A stretch of 64,000 nucleotides of DNA, from positions 62,001 to 126,000 of the forward strand of contig SLUK01000010.1 of assembly GCA_004340125.1 (NCBI GenBank). Reading direction: 5' to 3'. Shown one piece after another: positions 25,728 through 35,199 of this stretch (within the stretch, counting starts at the first letter, position 1; every line of letters starts with the position of its first letter). The stretch is from Harryflintia acetispora. Lineage in GTDB: Bacteria > Bacillota > Clostridia > Oscillospirales > Ruminococcaceae. The position numbers were made by a program, and so were the translations under genes. The notes beneath the pieces were generated by a model. It searched no databases. It saw nothing but the letters and a program-made list of their open reading frames with translations, and was not told the origin of the DNA.

Positions 25728-27437
25728 TCACGGGAGGTATCCCATCGGGTTCACCTTGCTTCCGCCTACCCGTATCTCAAAGTGGCAGTGGTTGCCCGTC
25801 GAATTGCCGGTGCTGCCCACATAGCCGATGACCTGCCCTTGCTCCACCGTCTCCCCGACGCCAACCGCCAGGGCGCTCATATGCGCGTAGAGGGTCTGCA
25901 CGCCGTCGCCGTGATTGATCATCACATGCCGGCCGTACCCGCTGGCGGAATAGGTCGCCATCACCACCGTGCCGGGCGCGGAGGCGATAATCGGCGAGCC
26001 GTAGGGCGCCGCGATGTCGATCGCCCCGTGCCCGTAGTAGCCATAGTAGCCGTTGGAGACATAGGCCCTCGCGCTCACCACCGGCCAGACGAAGTTGGAG
26101 GACACGGTGCCCGAGGAGTAGACCCCCGGCGTCTGGGCGAAGAGCTTGGTCCCGACCGAGACCTGCTCGCTGACCGCCTCGCGCAGCGGGGTGCGGCTCA
26201 GCACATTGCGCTCGGTCTCCACGTCGTCCACGTAGGTCACCGAGGCGCGCACCCGCGCGAGACCATTCTCGCCCTCGCGGGTCACCTTGCGCTGGCCCTT
26301 GAGCAGCGAACTATCCTCGCTCGTCTCGGTGGAGTAGGGGATCTCCTCCTCGTAGGTTTCGACCCGGCTGATCTTCACCGACATATAGGGCTGCGCCCGG
26401 TCCACCACCACCTCATCCCCGATCAGGAGGGATTCCTCGATCCCGGGGTTGTTGCGCAGCAGCTGGCGCAGCGGGATGCCGAAGCGTTCGGCGATCAGCG
26501 ACGGGGAGTCCCCCGCCTCGACGGTGTAAACCACCTCGCCCTGCACCTCGCGGTCGATCAGGGAGCCGATGGTCTCCCCATCCACCACGCGGCCCTCGGG
26601 GTAGAGCCCCTCGACCACCTTGACGCTCCGCACGAAGCTCACCGTTTCGGTCGGGTCGTCGGTCCGGTAACGGTCCTGCAGCCCGGCCAGCAGGGTGGGC
26701 AAGGTGTTCTTCTGCGCCACCGCGCCGATCAGGCTGCCGTCCACATAGAGGCCGAAGGCCTCTGTGATGTCGTTGTCCGAGGCGGCGATGATCTTGTCGC
26801 TCAGGGCGTACTCGTCCAGCAGCGGGTCGCTCTCCCCGACCGGGATCAGCTCGAAATTCGCGCTGAAGTCGATCGGGGTCCCCTGCTGGGAGCCCTGCAG
26901 CTTGGCCTCGACCTGGCTGACCGCCCGGTCGTAGACCGCCTCGTTTTTAATCAGTCCCACCGTCTCGCCGGCATAGGCCACCCGCAGCGCATACTGCTGC
27001 CGTCCCACCAGCTGCACATTCTGCCACAGCAGCAGGATGGCCGCGATGGGCAGCGCCAGGTTGACGATAGTGCGCAGCAGCGGGAAGAGCTGGCGCAGCA
27101 GCTCAAGGCCGGCGCGCCCGAAGGTGCGCAGCCCCTCGCGCCCCCGGCCGGAGCGCATCTGTTCGGCGGCGACGCGCACCGAACCAAAGGTGCGCCCCGC
27201 CCGCAGACGCTGCCGCTGCAGCGAACGGCGCAGCCGGTGCAGAAGGTGGGAAAGCGCCGGCGGGAGCGCGCGTGCAAAGTCAATCAGGCGCAGCTCGGCC
27301 CGGCGCACATGTCGCGAGACGAAGCGCACCACGCCCTCAAGCAGCTCCTGGGTAAAGAGACCGACCAGATAACAGTACTTATAAACGATCGCGTAAAGCA
27401 GGACCGCTATTTTTTCGAGTAGTTCTCTTGCGCTCAT
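25728..27437 (-). CDS. M23-family peptidoglycan endopeptidase with LysM and G5 domains
   Basis: A 569-residue cell-wall hydrolase. It has a basic N-terminal part, a membrane helix (about 130-150, NLALPIAAILLLW), an extracytoplasmic stretch, a LysM domain (about 300-345, AGDSPSLIAERFGIPLRQLL), a G5 domain (about 350-430) and a C-terminal LytM/M23 peptidase. Zinc ligands are in GHGAIDIA (His, Asp), YAHMS and NHCHFE. The ATG at 27437 has GGAGG five bases before it. It likely remodels the wall during growth or sporulation (compare SpoIIQ-type proteins); the exact role is not shown. It ends in a strong terminator. Confidence 0.92.
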   Translation of the reverse strand: MSARELLEKIAVLLYAIVYKYCYLVGLFTQELLEGVVRFVSRHVRRAELRLIDFARALPPALSHLLHRLRRSLQRQRLRAGRTFGSVRVAAEQMRSGRGREGLRTFGRAGLELLRQLFPLLRTIVNLALPIAAILLLWQNVQLVGRQQYALRVAYAGETVGLIKNEAVYDRAVSQVEAKLQGSQQGTPIDFSANFELIPVGESDPLLDEYALSDKIIAASDNDITEAFGLYVDGSLIGAVAQKNTLPTLLAGLQDRYRTDDPTETVSFVRSVKVVEGLYPEGRVVDGETIGSLIDREVQGEVVYTVEAGDSPSLIAERFGIPLRQLLRNNPGIEESLLIGDEVVVDRAQPYMSVKISRVETYEEEIPYSTETSEDSSLLKGQRKVTREGENGLARVRASVTYVDDVETERNVLSRTPLREAVSEQVSVGTKLFAQTPGVYSSGTVSSNFVWPVVSARAYVSNGYYGYYGHGAIDIAAPYGSPIIASAPGTVVMATYSASGYGRHVMINHGDGVQTLYAHMSALAVGVGETVEQGQVIGYVGSTGNSTGNHCHFEIRVGGSKVNPMGYLP

Positions 27438-27684
27438 CTTCTCCTCCATGCCGCCACCGTCATTGTCTCAAGCGCCGGCGCGTGTGACGCACATCCGGGA
27501 ACCGGCCGTCCGTGCGGCATATTGGGTCGAAAAATTTGGCCGCCCGCGCGGCCGGATGTTTTGCGGGGATGTATCAGGATCGCACAGCAAATTTTCACAG
27601 GGGGCCCGGGCCGTTCCGGGGGGCTTACGAACCCCGGCATCATAGCATACCGGCGGGGATGCTGTCAAACGGCGGGGAATGGGG

Positions 27685-28968
27685 TCACTTGAGCCCCAAC
27701 GCCTTTTTAAGCGTCTTCTCGTTGTTGTGCACGTAAATCTGCGAGGTCATTGAGATGTCGGCATGGCCGAGCACCTTCTGGATGGAATAGATGTCCACCC
27801 CGCGGTCGCGCAGCAGCGTGCCATAAGTGTGGCGCAGCTCGTGCGGATTGAGGATCGGGACGTTCGGGTGGCGGCGGGCAAACGCCTCCATAAAGGGGCG
27901 GTAGGTGCGCCGCGACCAGTTGTTGGGGGAGTTAATCTCCCCATAGCGGTTCGGGAAGACGAAGGGCGAGGTCTGCGGCAGGGAGGCCAATATCCTTTTC
28001 AGCTCGCTGTCAAACGGGATGGCCCGCACGCTGGTCTTGGTCTTGGGCGGCCCGATGAGCACCTTATCGTGCACATCCGCCGCCGCGCGGGAGATGTGGA
28101 TGATGCCGCCCCGGAAATCGATGTCCTTCCACATCAGCGCCACCAGCTCGCCGCGGCGCATGCCGGTCTTGAGCAGGGTGATGATCGACGCGCCCTTGGG
28201 ATGGGTCTTGGCAAAGTCGATAAGCGTCTGCGCCTCGCGCTTTGAATAGACCCGCTTCGGACGGCAGGGAAGCCCCGGCGGGGTGGGGATGTTGCGCACC
28301 GGATTGCTCTGGCAGATCCCGTTGTCCACCGCACGGTCGAAGATGGCATAGACCACCGCCTTGACCTTGCGCATGGTGGAATCCGAATAGATCTGGGCCT
28401 CGGTCATCAGGGCGTTCTGGATGTCCAGCGGGGTGATGTCCCGCACCGGCGTGTCCTCGAAATGCCGGTTGAGGTGGTTAAACACGATGTTGCGGTAGGT
28501 GACGTGGTAGGTGTTGGGCCTCACGCGGCCCCGTTTATAGGTCTCCAGCCAGAGCGCGCTCCACTCGGAAAAGCTGACGTCCTTGCTCGGCAGGTCCTGC
28601 AGCTGGACGGGGACGCTGGAAGAGACATAGTTATACTTGCCGTCCTCCAGCAGTTCCTCGATCCCCTCCGGATCGGGAACGACGACCCTGGTGTTGGTGA
28701 GCTCTTCTTTGGCGGGGGCGGAGATGATCCGAAAACGTCGGCCAATGTAGGAGAACTGGCTTTCAAATTCGAACAGCTGCTGCCGGCGCAGCATGGACAT
28801 AAAATCGATGTAGGATACGCCTTTCTTGCTTCGGCGGGCGGGCTTGTAATGCGTGTAACACAGGCGGTATTCCCGGGTGACGTGCATGGGCACATAGCTC
28901 GGGAGCAGCGAGGACCTCTTTACGCTCAAATTCAGAGAGCTCGCTATGCGGTTTTTGATCTCGGCCAT
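27685..28968 (-). CDS. Tyrosine-type site-specific recombinase/integrase
   Basis: A 427-residue integrase. A non-standard N-terminal region is followed by the SAM-like core-binding domain (about 130-235, SFSEWSALWLETYKRGRVRP) and the catalytic domain. The catalytic residues are visible: Arg in TGMRRGELVAL, Lys in GPPKTKTSVRAIP, HELRHTYG, and LGHADISMTSQIYVH with the Tyr nucleophile. Upstream ATG codons are in frame, but only the one at 28968 has a G-rich site. No excisionase, att repeats, tRNA or phage genes are adjacent, so it is either an isolated remnant or a chromosomal recombinase. Confidence 0.88.
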   Translation of the reverse strand: MAEIKNRIASSLNLSVKRSSLLPSYVPMHVTREYRLCYTHYKPARRSKKGVSYIDFMSMLRRQQLFEFESQFSYIGRRFRIISAPAKEELTNTRVVVPDPEGIEELLEDGKYNYVSSSVPVQLQDLPSKDVSFSEWSALWLETYKRGRVRPNTYHVTYRNIVFNHLNRHFEDTPVRDITPLDIQNALMTEAQIYSDSTMRKVKAVVYAIFDRAVDNGICQSNPVRNIPTPPGLPCRPKRVYSKREAQTLIDFAKTHPKGASIITLLKTGMRRGELVALMWKDIDFRGGIIHISRAAADVHDKVLIGPPKTKTSVRAIPFDSELKRILASLPQTSPFVFPNRYGEINSPNNWSRRTYRPFMEAFARRHPNVPILNPHELRHTYGTLLRDRGVDIYSIQKVLGHADISMTSQIYVHNNEKTLKKALGLK

Positions 28969-29226
28969 ATTAATGCTACCCCATTTCTCGTATTTTGGCA
29001 TATAGGTAGTCTTAATAGGCTGGGGATGGGGATGGCAGGGATGTAAAGCGGCCCGTGCGAAGAAAGGCTTGCTGCGCGAAAATTTGCCCTGCCGCTCCCA
29101 CAGGGAGCGGGCGCGTCCGGGCACTGGCCGGCGTTTTGCACCGTCACGGCCATGCACCCAATTTACCACGTTTAAGCCTCAAATTCAATTTTATTTGTTG
29201 AATAAATTTAAATATTCCTTTAAAAA

Positions 29227-29256
29227 TTGCAATTTAGACCGTATTTCCTGTATAAT
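29227..29256 (+). promoter_or_regulatory. Sigma-A promoter of the DUF4097 lipoprotein gene
   Basis: TTGCAA (29227-29232), an 18-base spacer and TATAAT (29251-29256) precede the lipoprotein gene by about 110 bases. Confidence 0.7.
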
Positions 29257-29365
29257 AGAGTCGGTCATCCATATAAATGGCCATTCCCTTTTGGACGTTT
29301 CGCGCCGGTTTCGCCGCACGAACGGCCACCTTAAAACCACCCCCTTTTACGAAGGAGGACAACAA

Positions 29366-30103
29366 ATGCGCAAATCATTCCTGCTTCCCCTTGCACTGGG
29401 GCTCTGCCTGCTCTACGGCTGCGGGGGGCCGCACACCGGCAAGCTCAGCCGGGAGGACCTGCCCGACGTGCCGGTCGAAAATATCGTGGCAATCAATGTG
29501 GAGTCGGACAAGGGAAACATCCATATCGTCCCCTCTTCCGGAAAGATCATCCAGATGGAGGCCGAATACGCCATCACCGCCCCGGAGCGCAGCCGCCGCA
29601 CCCTGATCGAGCAGAACGTGCGGGTCACCACCGACAACAGCGACCCGAGCCTGCTTTCCATCTACTCCGAGCCGGGACAGAGCTTAACGCTCAAGGAGGG
29701 CGAGGACGTATCGGTGGACCTGACCATCAAGGTGCCCGACGGGATCGGCAGCGTGGTCGTCCAGTCGGGCAGCGGAGACATCCTGGTGGAGAAAATGGAC
29801 TGCGCCTTTTCGATCATCTCGAACAACGGCTCGGTCACAGTCAAAAAGAGCTCCTTCAGCGGAAAGAGCTCCATCACGAGCCTGGTCGGGGATATCGACG
29901 TGCAGCTAAACAACATCGCCGCCGCCGAGGAGATCCGCCTGAGCTCGGACGTTGGGAACATCAAGTTCAAGATCCCCCGTTCCTCCTCCTACAACCTGGT
30001 GATGGAGGAGCTCGGCCAGCAGGGCATCCCCTTTAAAAACAAGGACGAAAAGACCAAGATCAACCTCTCAACCAAGGTCGGTTCGATCGACTTCAAGAAG
30101 TAA
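29366..30103 (+). CDS. DUF4097-like beta-strand-repeat lipoprotein
   Basis: A 245-residue surface lipoprotein. The signal peptide ends in LLYGC (Cys19). The mature part is a string of short beta strands with recurring 'SGSGDI', 'NNGSV' and 'LVGDIDV' turns, the pattern of DUF4097/DUF4098 adhesin-like folds. The ATG at 29366 has GGAGG 7 bases upstream, and the gene has its own promoter and terminator. A second, longer DUF4097 protein lies at 59.8 kb. Function is unknown; in other Firmicutes, DUF4097 proteins accompany envelope-stress regulators. Confidence 0.8.
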   Translation: MRKSFLLPLALGLCLLYGCGGPHTGKLSREDLPDVPVENIVAINVESDKGNIHIVPSSGKIIQMEAEYAITAPERSRRTLIEQNVRVTTDNSDPSLLSIYSEPGQSLTLKEGEDVSVDLTIKVPDGIGSVVVQSGSGDILVEKMDCAFSIISNNGSVTVKKSSFSGKSSITSLVGDIDVQLNNIAAAEEIRLSSDVGNIKFKIPRSSSYNLVMEELGQQGIPFKNKDEKTKINLSTKVGSIDFKK

Positions 30104-30155
30104 TCCTGCCCCCCCGAAATGATGGAGCATTTGCTTTTCGGCGGCAAACAAGAAA

Positions 30156-30190
30156 GACCGTTAGCTAAGGTTGCTAACGGTCGTCTTTTT
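30156..30190 (+). terminator. Intrinsic terminator of the lipoprotein gene
   Basis: Stem GACCGTTAGC/GCTAACGGTC with a 7-base loop, followed by GTCTTTTTG and further T residues. Confidence 0.9.
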
Positions 30191-30366
30191 GTGTTTTTTT
30201 AGAAGGAGGCTCGAAGATTTCGTCGATTTCCTCCCTGTTTATCCTAATTATATCCTGTTCTGGTACGGATTTCAAGTGAAATCTTCCCTTTCCCGCCCCC
30301 ACCCCCGGAGCGAAAGACCGCAAGCAACCTTATCTGCTGGTCTTTTATTCTTAAGGGGGAAGTCAA

Positions 30367-30606
30367 ATGAAAAAATTCCTAACCGCGTTCCTGCTGGTCC
30401 TGGCGATACTTACTTTCTGTGGGTTTTCCGTGCAGGAAAACCCACGGGAGTATTACGCCTCCCTGCTCGGGCAGGGGATCATCACCGCGCAGGAGTATGA
30501 GCTGCTCGAGCGGTACGCTTTCGAGCTGCCCGAGAGCGAGCAGCTCCCGCTCGACGGGTTCGTGATCGGGGAGATCACCACCTGTGCTATCGGTGAGCAG
30601 GGATGA
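30367..30606 (+). CDS. Small secreted protein with SHOCT-like segment
   Basis: A 79-residue protein with a signal peptide-like N-terminus (residues 1-22). The segment YYASLLGQGIITAQEYELLE (about 29-48) resembles the SHOCT motif found at the ends of many small bacterial proteins. AAGGGGGA precedes the ATG. Its stop overlaps the ATG of the GLUG-repeat gene (ATGA), implying coupled translation and a shared role at the cell surface. It is otherwise unrecognised. Confidence 0.65.
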   Translation: MKKFLTAFLLVLAILTFCGFSVQENPREYYASLLGQGIITAQEYELLERYAFELPESEQLPLDGFVIGEITTCAIGEQG

Positions 30607-31946
30607 CGGGCCGGGCAGTGCGCCCGCGCCGGCTGCTGGCCGCTTCGCTCACAGCAGGCATGTTCCTGCTCACCGCCAGCGCCGGGGCGGCGCAGAGTGG
30701 GGTCACTGTGACGGTGCAGGATAACTACCAAGCGGACTACGGGGTGACCATCCCCTTCACCCGCTCGCCGCGCACCACCGACTACACCTTCTCGCTCTAC
30801 GAGGGCGGCAGCGCCGCCGGGGCCCCGGCGGTCAGCGCGAAGGTGGAGATGACGGCGGCGCAGGGGGATGTTTACCTGCCGCTGGCCTATGACATCACCG
30901 GTCCGCAGAGCTACACCCTGAAAATCGAAGCGCGCCCGCTGCCGGACCGGATCGGGACGGATATGGCGGCGGCGCGGGAATTTCCCTTCACCACCAAGCC
31001 GACCTGCGGGTGCGCGGCGGGGACGGCGGGGGCGTTCTACCGGGGGAGCGGGAGTGCGGCGGACCCCTTCTATGTCGGCTCGCAGCAGCAGCTCGCGCAT
31101 GTGGGAGCGCATGGCACGGCGAATATCTACCAAGACCGGGACATTGCCCTCTCGGGCAACTGGACGCCGATCGCTTCCTTTTCCGGCACCTATGACGGGG
31201 GCGGGCACAAGATCACCGGGCTCAAGGTGAACGAAGCTGATACCGGCGGACTGTTCAGCCGTCTTGAGGGGGCCACGGTTCAAAACCTCGCGTTGGAGTC
31301 CGTAACCGTAAAAGGTAATACTGTCGCCGCGTCACTGGCGGCCCATGCGGAGAATAATTCCTTCATCTCGAATTGCTGCGCCACCGGCCGGGTGGAGGAT
31401 CAGGGCGACTTTATCTGGCCTGAGCGGGGCGGCCTGATCGGGCATCTCAGTCAATCGACCATAGAAAACTGCTACTTTGCCGGGGTCGTTTCTTCCTCCT
31501 ACGGTACAACTGCCGATGTAAGATGGATCGGCGGGATCGCCGCGGTCGCGCGCAACCGCTGTACCATCCGGCAAACCTGGAACCTGACCGAATACCAAGT
31601 ATCCGCTTCCAATGATGGGTCCGCCGAACGGATGTCGGGCGGCGTTGCCGGGGACATCTCCCTTCAGGACAGCCAAAACAATTTTTTCCCCGGCTCGATC
31701 ACCTCCTCGGCTAATTACTGGGGGGCGAGCGGGACGGGTGGCCCGACCCACGGGATCGCGAACACCTCAAACAATCCGACGGCCGATAATTTCTCAGATG
31801 ACGGCTGCACGCAAATCTTCTCCTTCTCCTCCCTACCGGCGGGGTTCGACCCGTCTGTCTGGGGGATGGGCACCGTCACCGTCCCCACCCTGTCGGGCGG
31901 AAGCAAGACCGTTGCCGCCCCGGTTCTCAAAGTGTTCCAGCCTTGA
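30603..31946 (+). CDS. GLUG-repeat surface protein
   Basis: A 447-residue secreted protein. A signal peptide (cleavage near ASAGAA, residue 30) is followed by a beta-rich N-terminal domain (to about 135). A Cys pair (TCGCAAG) and the segment FYRGSGSAADPFYVGSQQQL come next, then GLUG-type beta-solenoid turns, for example GGLIGHLSQSTIENCYFAGV near residue 275. It ends in a conserved tail (SSLPAGFDPSVWGMGTVTVP). No LPxTG anchor is seen. A paralogue on the opposite strand at the right edge of the window is nearly identical in its N-terminal and C-terminal parts but differs in the middle. Adhesion or host interaction is inference. Confidence 0.8.
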   Translation: MTGRAVRPRRLLAASLTAGMFLLTASAGAAQSGVTVTVQDNYQADYGVTIPFTRSPRTTDYTFSLYEGGSAAGAPAVSAKVEMTAAQGDVYLPLAYDITGPQSYTLKIEARPLPDRIGTDMAAAREFPFTTKPTCGCAAGTAGAFYRGSGSAADPFYVGSQQQLAHVGAHGTANIYQDRDIALSGNWTPIASFSGTYDGGGHKITGLKVNEADTGGLFSRLEGATVQNLALESVTVKGNTVAASLAAHAENNSFISNCCATGRVEDQGDFIWPERGGLIGHLSQSTIENCYFAGVVSSSYGTTADVRWIGGIAAVARNRCTIRQTWNLTEYQVSASNDGSAERMSGGVAGDISLQDSQNNFFPGSITSSANYWGASGTGGPTHGIANTSNNPTADNFSDDGCTQIFSFSSLPAGFDPSVWGMGTVTVPTLSGGSKTVAAPVLKVFQP

Positions 31947-31962
31947 ATCATCATCTCGCATA

Positions 31963-31998
31963 AAAACGGCGGCCCGCCAAAAGCGGGCCGCCGTTTTT
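31963..31998. terminator. Bidirectional intrinsic terminator
   Basis: Perfect stem AAAAACGGCGGCCCGC / GCGGGCCGCCGTTTTT between the convergent GLUG gene and the permease gene. Confidence 0.9.
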
Positions 31999-32009
31999 AT
32001 GTATGCCGT

Positions 32010-32855
32010 TTACTTCATTCCCGAAAGGGCAAGGCCCTTAATAAACTGCTTTTGGAACATGATGAACACGATCAGTACCGGCACCATGACCAGGGAGGCC
32101 ACCGCCATGGTAGCGCTCAGATCCGCCAGATGCTGGGAGGAAAAGAAGTTCAGTGCCAGCGGCAGGGTCATCTTTTCGGTGTCGTTGAGCATGATGAGCG
32201 GGTTCAGATAGTCGTTCCAGCGCTCGAGGAAGGTGAAGATGGTCAGTGACCCGATGCACGGCTTGATGTTGGGCAGGATGATCCGCGCGTAGATGAAGAA
32301 ATCCCCCGCGCCGTCGATCCTGGCCGCCTCGCACAGGCTGTCCGGGATATCCTCGATGAACTGCTTGCACAGGAATATCCCGAACATGCTCACCATCATC
32401 GGCACGATCAGCGCCCCCAGGCGGTTATAGAGCCCCAAGCCCTTGACGATCAGGAAGTTGGGGATCATCAGCACCTGGGAGGGGACCATCATGGTCGCCA
32501 GGATGACGCCGAAAATCAGGTTTTTAAACGGGAATTTGTACTTCGCGAAGACGAATCCGGTGATCGAGCTGGTGAACAGCACGATCAGCGTCACCGTGGT
32601 GGAGACGAACACGCTGTTGATGAACCACCGCACGAAGGGCGCCTTGGTCAGCGCCGCGGCGTAGCCCGTCAGTGTCCAGGGGTCCGGCCACATGCTGGAG
32701 ATGTTGAGACGGATGTCCTTGTTGGTCCTGAAGGACGAGAGGACCATCCATACAAAGGGCAGCACCACCAGAACCGCCAGCAGCCCCAGGAGGATCACGA
32801 TAATGATATTCGCCGTAAGATAGGGGTTCTTTTTTCGTTTCTTCATTTCCGTCAT
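32010..32855 (-). CDS. Carbohydrate ABC transporter permease (MalG-like, CUT1)
   Basis: A 281-residue permease with six membrane helices. The EAA loop LCEAARIDGAGDFFIYARII is at about 183-202. The C-terminus QKQFIKGLALSGMK is typical. It starts one base after the stop of the MalF-like gene on the minus strand. It is the last gene of the GH4/binding protein/permease locus and ends at a strong terminator. Confidence 0.93.
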   Translation of the reverse strand: MTEMKKRKKNPYLTANIIIVILLGLLAVLVVLPFVWMVLSSFRTNKDIRLNISSMWPDPWTLTGYAAALTKAPFVRWFINSVFVSTTVTLIVLFTSSITGFVFAKYKFPFKNLIFGVILATMMVPSQVLMIPNFLIVKGLGLYNRLGALIVPMMVSMFGIFLCKQFIEDIPDSLCEAARIDGAGDFFIYARIILPNIKPCIGSLTIFTFLERWNDYLNPLIMLNDTEKMTLPLALNFFSSQHLADLSATMAVASLVMVPVLIVFIMFQKQFIKGLALSGMK

Positions 32856-32856
32856 C

Positions 32857-33732
32857 TCAATACCCCCAATCGACCCGGTTGACCCGGCGCTGAATCACAG
32901 TGACCACCATGATGACCAGGAAGAGAATGACGGCGATGGCCGAGGCGTAGCCCATATTCTGGTTGCTGAAGCCCTCCTTATAGATGAGCAGGGTGAGCAC
33001 GGTCGCCGCGTTGTTCGGCGCGCCGCGCTGGGCCAGAACCATGAACTGCACGAACATCTGGAAGTGCGAGATCAACGTCATCATCAGCACGAAGATGAAG
33101 GTGCGCCCGAGCAGGGGGAGCGTGATGTAGATGAACCGCCGCACCGGCCCGGCGCCGTCGATCTGCGCGGCCTCGCTAAAGTCCTTGGGGATTCCGTCGA
33201 GCCCCGCGCAGAAAAGCACGGTATTGTAGCCGATGTCCGCCCAGATGGTGAAGATGATCATGGCGACCATGACCACGCTCGCATCCCCCAGCCAGTTGAT
33301 GGCCGGGATCCCGAGATACCCCAACAGGTGGTTGACCAGGCCGTTTTTGGTGGCGAACATGCCGTTGCGCCAGACCAGCGAGGTGCCGACCATCGGCGCC
33401 ACGCAGGGCAGGAAGAGGACTGTGCGGAACAGCCCGCGCGCAAAATTCCAGGGTAGAGAGCTGATCAACTGCGCCAGGATCAGGGTAACGATTATATTAA
33501 GGGTGACTGTCACCCCGACGAAGACCAGCGTATGCGCCAGCGCCCGGTAAAAAAGGGTGTCGTGGAACAGTCTCACATAGTTTGCGGCTCCAATAAAGGG
33601 GTTGTCTGCCCGCAGGGGGTTATAGTCGAACATGGAGATGCCAAGCCCATAAAACAGCGGTGCGATTAAAAATACAACGATCAGGCAAAAAATGGGGATT
33701 AGTACGATGCACACGAACTTGTTATTTTTCAT
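32857..33732 (-). CDS. Sugar ABC transporter permease (MalF-like, CUT1)
   Basis: A 291-residue permease. It has an N-terminal helix (IVLIPIFCLIVVFLIAPLFY), the EAA loop FSEAAQIDGAGPVRRFIYIT at about 191-210, and the segment FVQFMVLAQRGAPNNAATVL. It is paired with the gene immediately downstream and follows the binding-protein gene by 94 bases. No ATPase is present in the locus. Confidence 0.93.
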   Translation of the reverse strand: MKNNKFVCIVLIPIFCLIVVFLIAPLFYGLGISMFDYNPLRADNPFIGAANYVRLFHDTLFYRALAHTLVFVGVTVTLNIIVTLILAQLISSLPWNFARGLFRTVLFLPCVAPMVGTSLVWRNGMFATKNGLVNHLLGYLGIPAINWLGDASVVMVAMIIFTIWADIGYNTVLFCAGLDGIPKDFSEAAQIDGAGPVRRFIYITLPLLGRTFIFVLMMTLISHFQMFVQFMVLAQRGAPNNAATVLTLLIYKEGFSNQNMGYASAIAVILFLVIMVVTVIQRRVNRVDWGY

Positions 33733-33826
33733 AACGATTCCTATCCTCCAAATCGCGCAAATTTAAATAAATCCCGGGCGGGGAGAGGTACCCCCCCGCC
33801 CGGAAGATTTATGCGTATTTGCCGGA

Positions 33827-35167
33827 TCAGCCGAAGAACGCGGTGTTGAGGTTATCGGTTAAAGCGACAAGCCCGTCCTTGATGGTAGGATAGTTATCGG
33901 TGGTGCACAGCTCGGTGAAGATGTTGTCGATGTTCTCCTTGATGGTGGTGGTGTTGAACGGCCCGATGAACTGGCCGGCGGGCAGGATGTCCAGCAGCGG
34001 CTGCGCATAGGGCATGCCATCCTTATACTCCTGCATCTCGACGATCTCGGTGCGGGGCGGAATCTGGGAGCAAGCGATGTTGTGCTTGACCAGAACCTCG
34101 GGGGAATCGAAGTATGCAACGTATTTCCACGCGGCGTCCTTGACGTCGCTCGACTCGGCGACGGTCAGGCCCCAGCCAGTCTCGGCGGCGAACTTGACGG
34201 GCTCCTTATAAGGAGGCAGAGCGATGTACTCGTAGTCCGTGCCGTACTCCAGGCCGTAGGAAGCGGAACCGTCGGCGACCGCCCACGGGCCGACGATGTC
34301 CATCATCGACTCGTCGGTGTAGACGAAGCTATAGCCTTCCTTGCCGCTGGTGATGCCGTCGAGGTTGGTGTAGCCCTTGTCGCGCACATAGCTGACCAGC
34401 GTGGTCATCGCGTCCACCGCCTCGGGGGTGGTGAAGTCGACCTTGCCGTCCTCAGTCAGATAGCTGCCGCCCGAGGAGAGGATCATCGCCAGGAAGGTGT
34501 ACAGGATATTGTCCTCCGAGACGAAGTCGAAGCCGCGCAGGTTCATAACCTCGCCGTCCTTGGAGGAGGTGGCGTCCGCGATCTTCTCAATGTCGGCCCA
34601 GGTCTTGGGATACTCCAGGCCCTTTTCTCCGAAGAGCTTCTTGTTTACCAGCAGCCCGCCGTATTCGATGTTGAACTCCAGCGGCACGCCGTAGTACTTG
34701 CCGTCGCGGGTATAGGCGCCCAGCACCGGGGCGTAGAAGTTTTCAAAGGTCGCGGAGATGTCCGCCGGAACCTCGGCCAGCGCGCCGGTCCCGGTGAAGT
34801 CGAGCGCCCAGCCGCCCCACATCTCATAGATGTCGGCGCCCTCGCCGCCCGAAAGCAGGGAGGTCTGGATCTTGGAGAGGAAATCGCTGTAGGGGAAGGT
34901 CTTAATCACAATCTCCTGGCCCGGGTTCTCAGACATGTACTGGTCGGCGATCGTCTGGTGGGAGGCGTTCCAGGCCTCGTTTTGATGCAGCCAGAGCTCA
35001 ATGGTCGCGCCCTCGCCGGTGGGTTCAGTCTCGGCTTCGGTGCTGCTGGCGGGCGTCTCAGGGGTGGTCTCGGGTGTGCTGCTCGGGGCCGCTTCCTTGC
35101 TGCCGCAGCCGGCAAAGGATACCAGAAGCATCGATGCGCAGAGCAGGCTTGCCAATAATCGTTTCAT
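33827..35167 (-). CDS. Extracellular solute-binding lipoprotein (CUT1)
   Basis: A 446-residue binding lipoprotein with lipobox SFAGC (Cys21) and a Ser/Thr/Glu/Pro-rich linker to about residue 52. The family 1 binding fold starts at ATIELWLHQNEAWNASHQTI. A 20-base perfect palindrome lies about 32 bases upstream of the start. It is co-directional with the GH4 gene and two permeases, so an alpha-galactoside or alpha-glucoside ligand is likely. That assignment comes from context. Confidence 0.92.
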   Translation of the reverse strand: MKRLLASLLCASMLLVSFAGCGSKEAAPSSTPETTPETPASSTEAETEPTGEGATIELWLHQNEAWNASHQTIADQYMSENPGQEIVIKTFPYSDFLSKIQTSLLSGGEGADIYEMWGGWALDFTGTGALAEVPADISATFENFYAPVLGAYTRDGKYYGVPLEFNIEYGGLLVNKKLFGEKGLEYPKTWADIEKIADATSSKDGEVMNLRGFDFVSEDNILYTFLAMILSSGGSYLTEDGKVDFTTPEAVDAMTTLVSYVRDKGYTNLDGITSGKEGYSFVYTDESMMDIVGPWAVADGSASYGLEYGTDYEYIALPPYKEPVKFAAETGWGLTVAESSDVKDAAWKYVAYFDSPEVLVKHNIACSQIPPRTEIVEMQEYKDGMPYAQPLLDILPAGQFIGPFNTTTIKENIDNIFTELCTTDNYPTIKDGLVALTDNLNTAFFG

Positions 35168-35199
35168 CTCAAGTCCCTCTTTCTTTCATCTTATTTATA

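Noticed and set aside
25782..27422. A 546-codon plus-strand frame opposite the M23 peptidase
   Set aside because: Shadow of the LysM-G5-M23 gene; rich in His, Gly and Arg as expected for an antisense frame.
27438..29365. Possible prophage or integrative element around the integrase
   Set aside because: No structural, excision, replication or cargo genes, no flanking direct repeats and no tRNA were seen.
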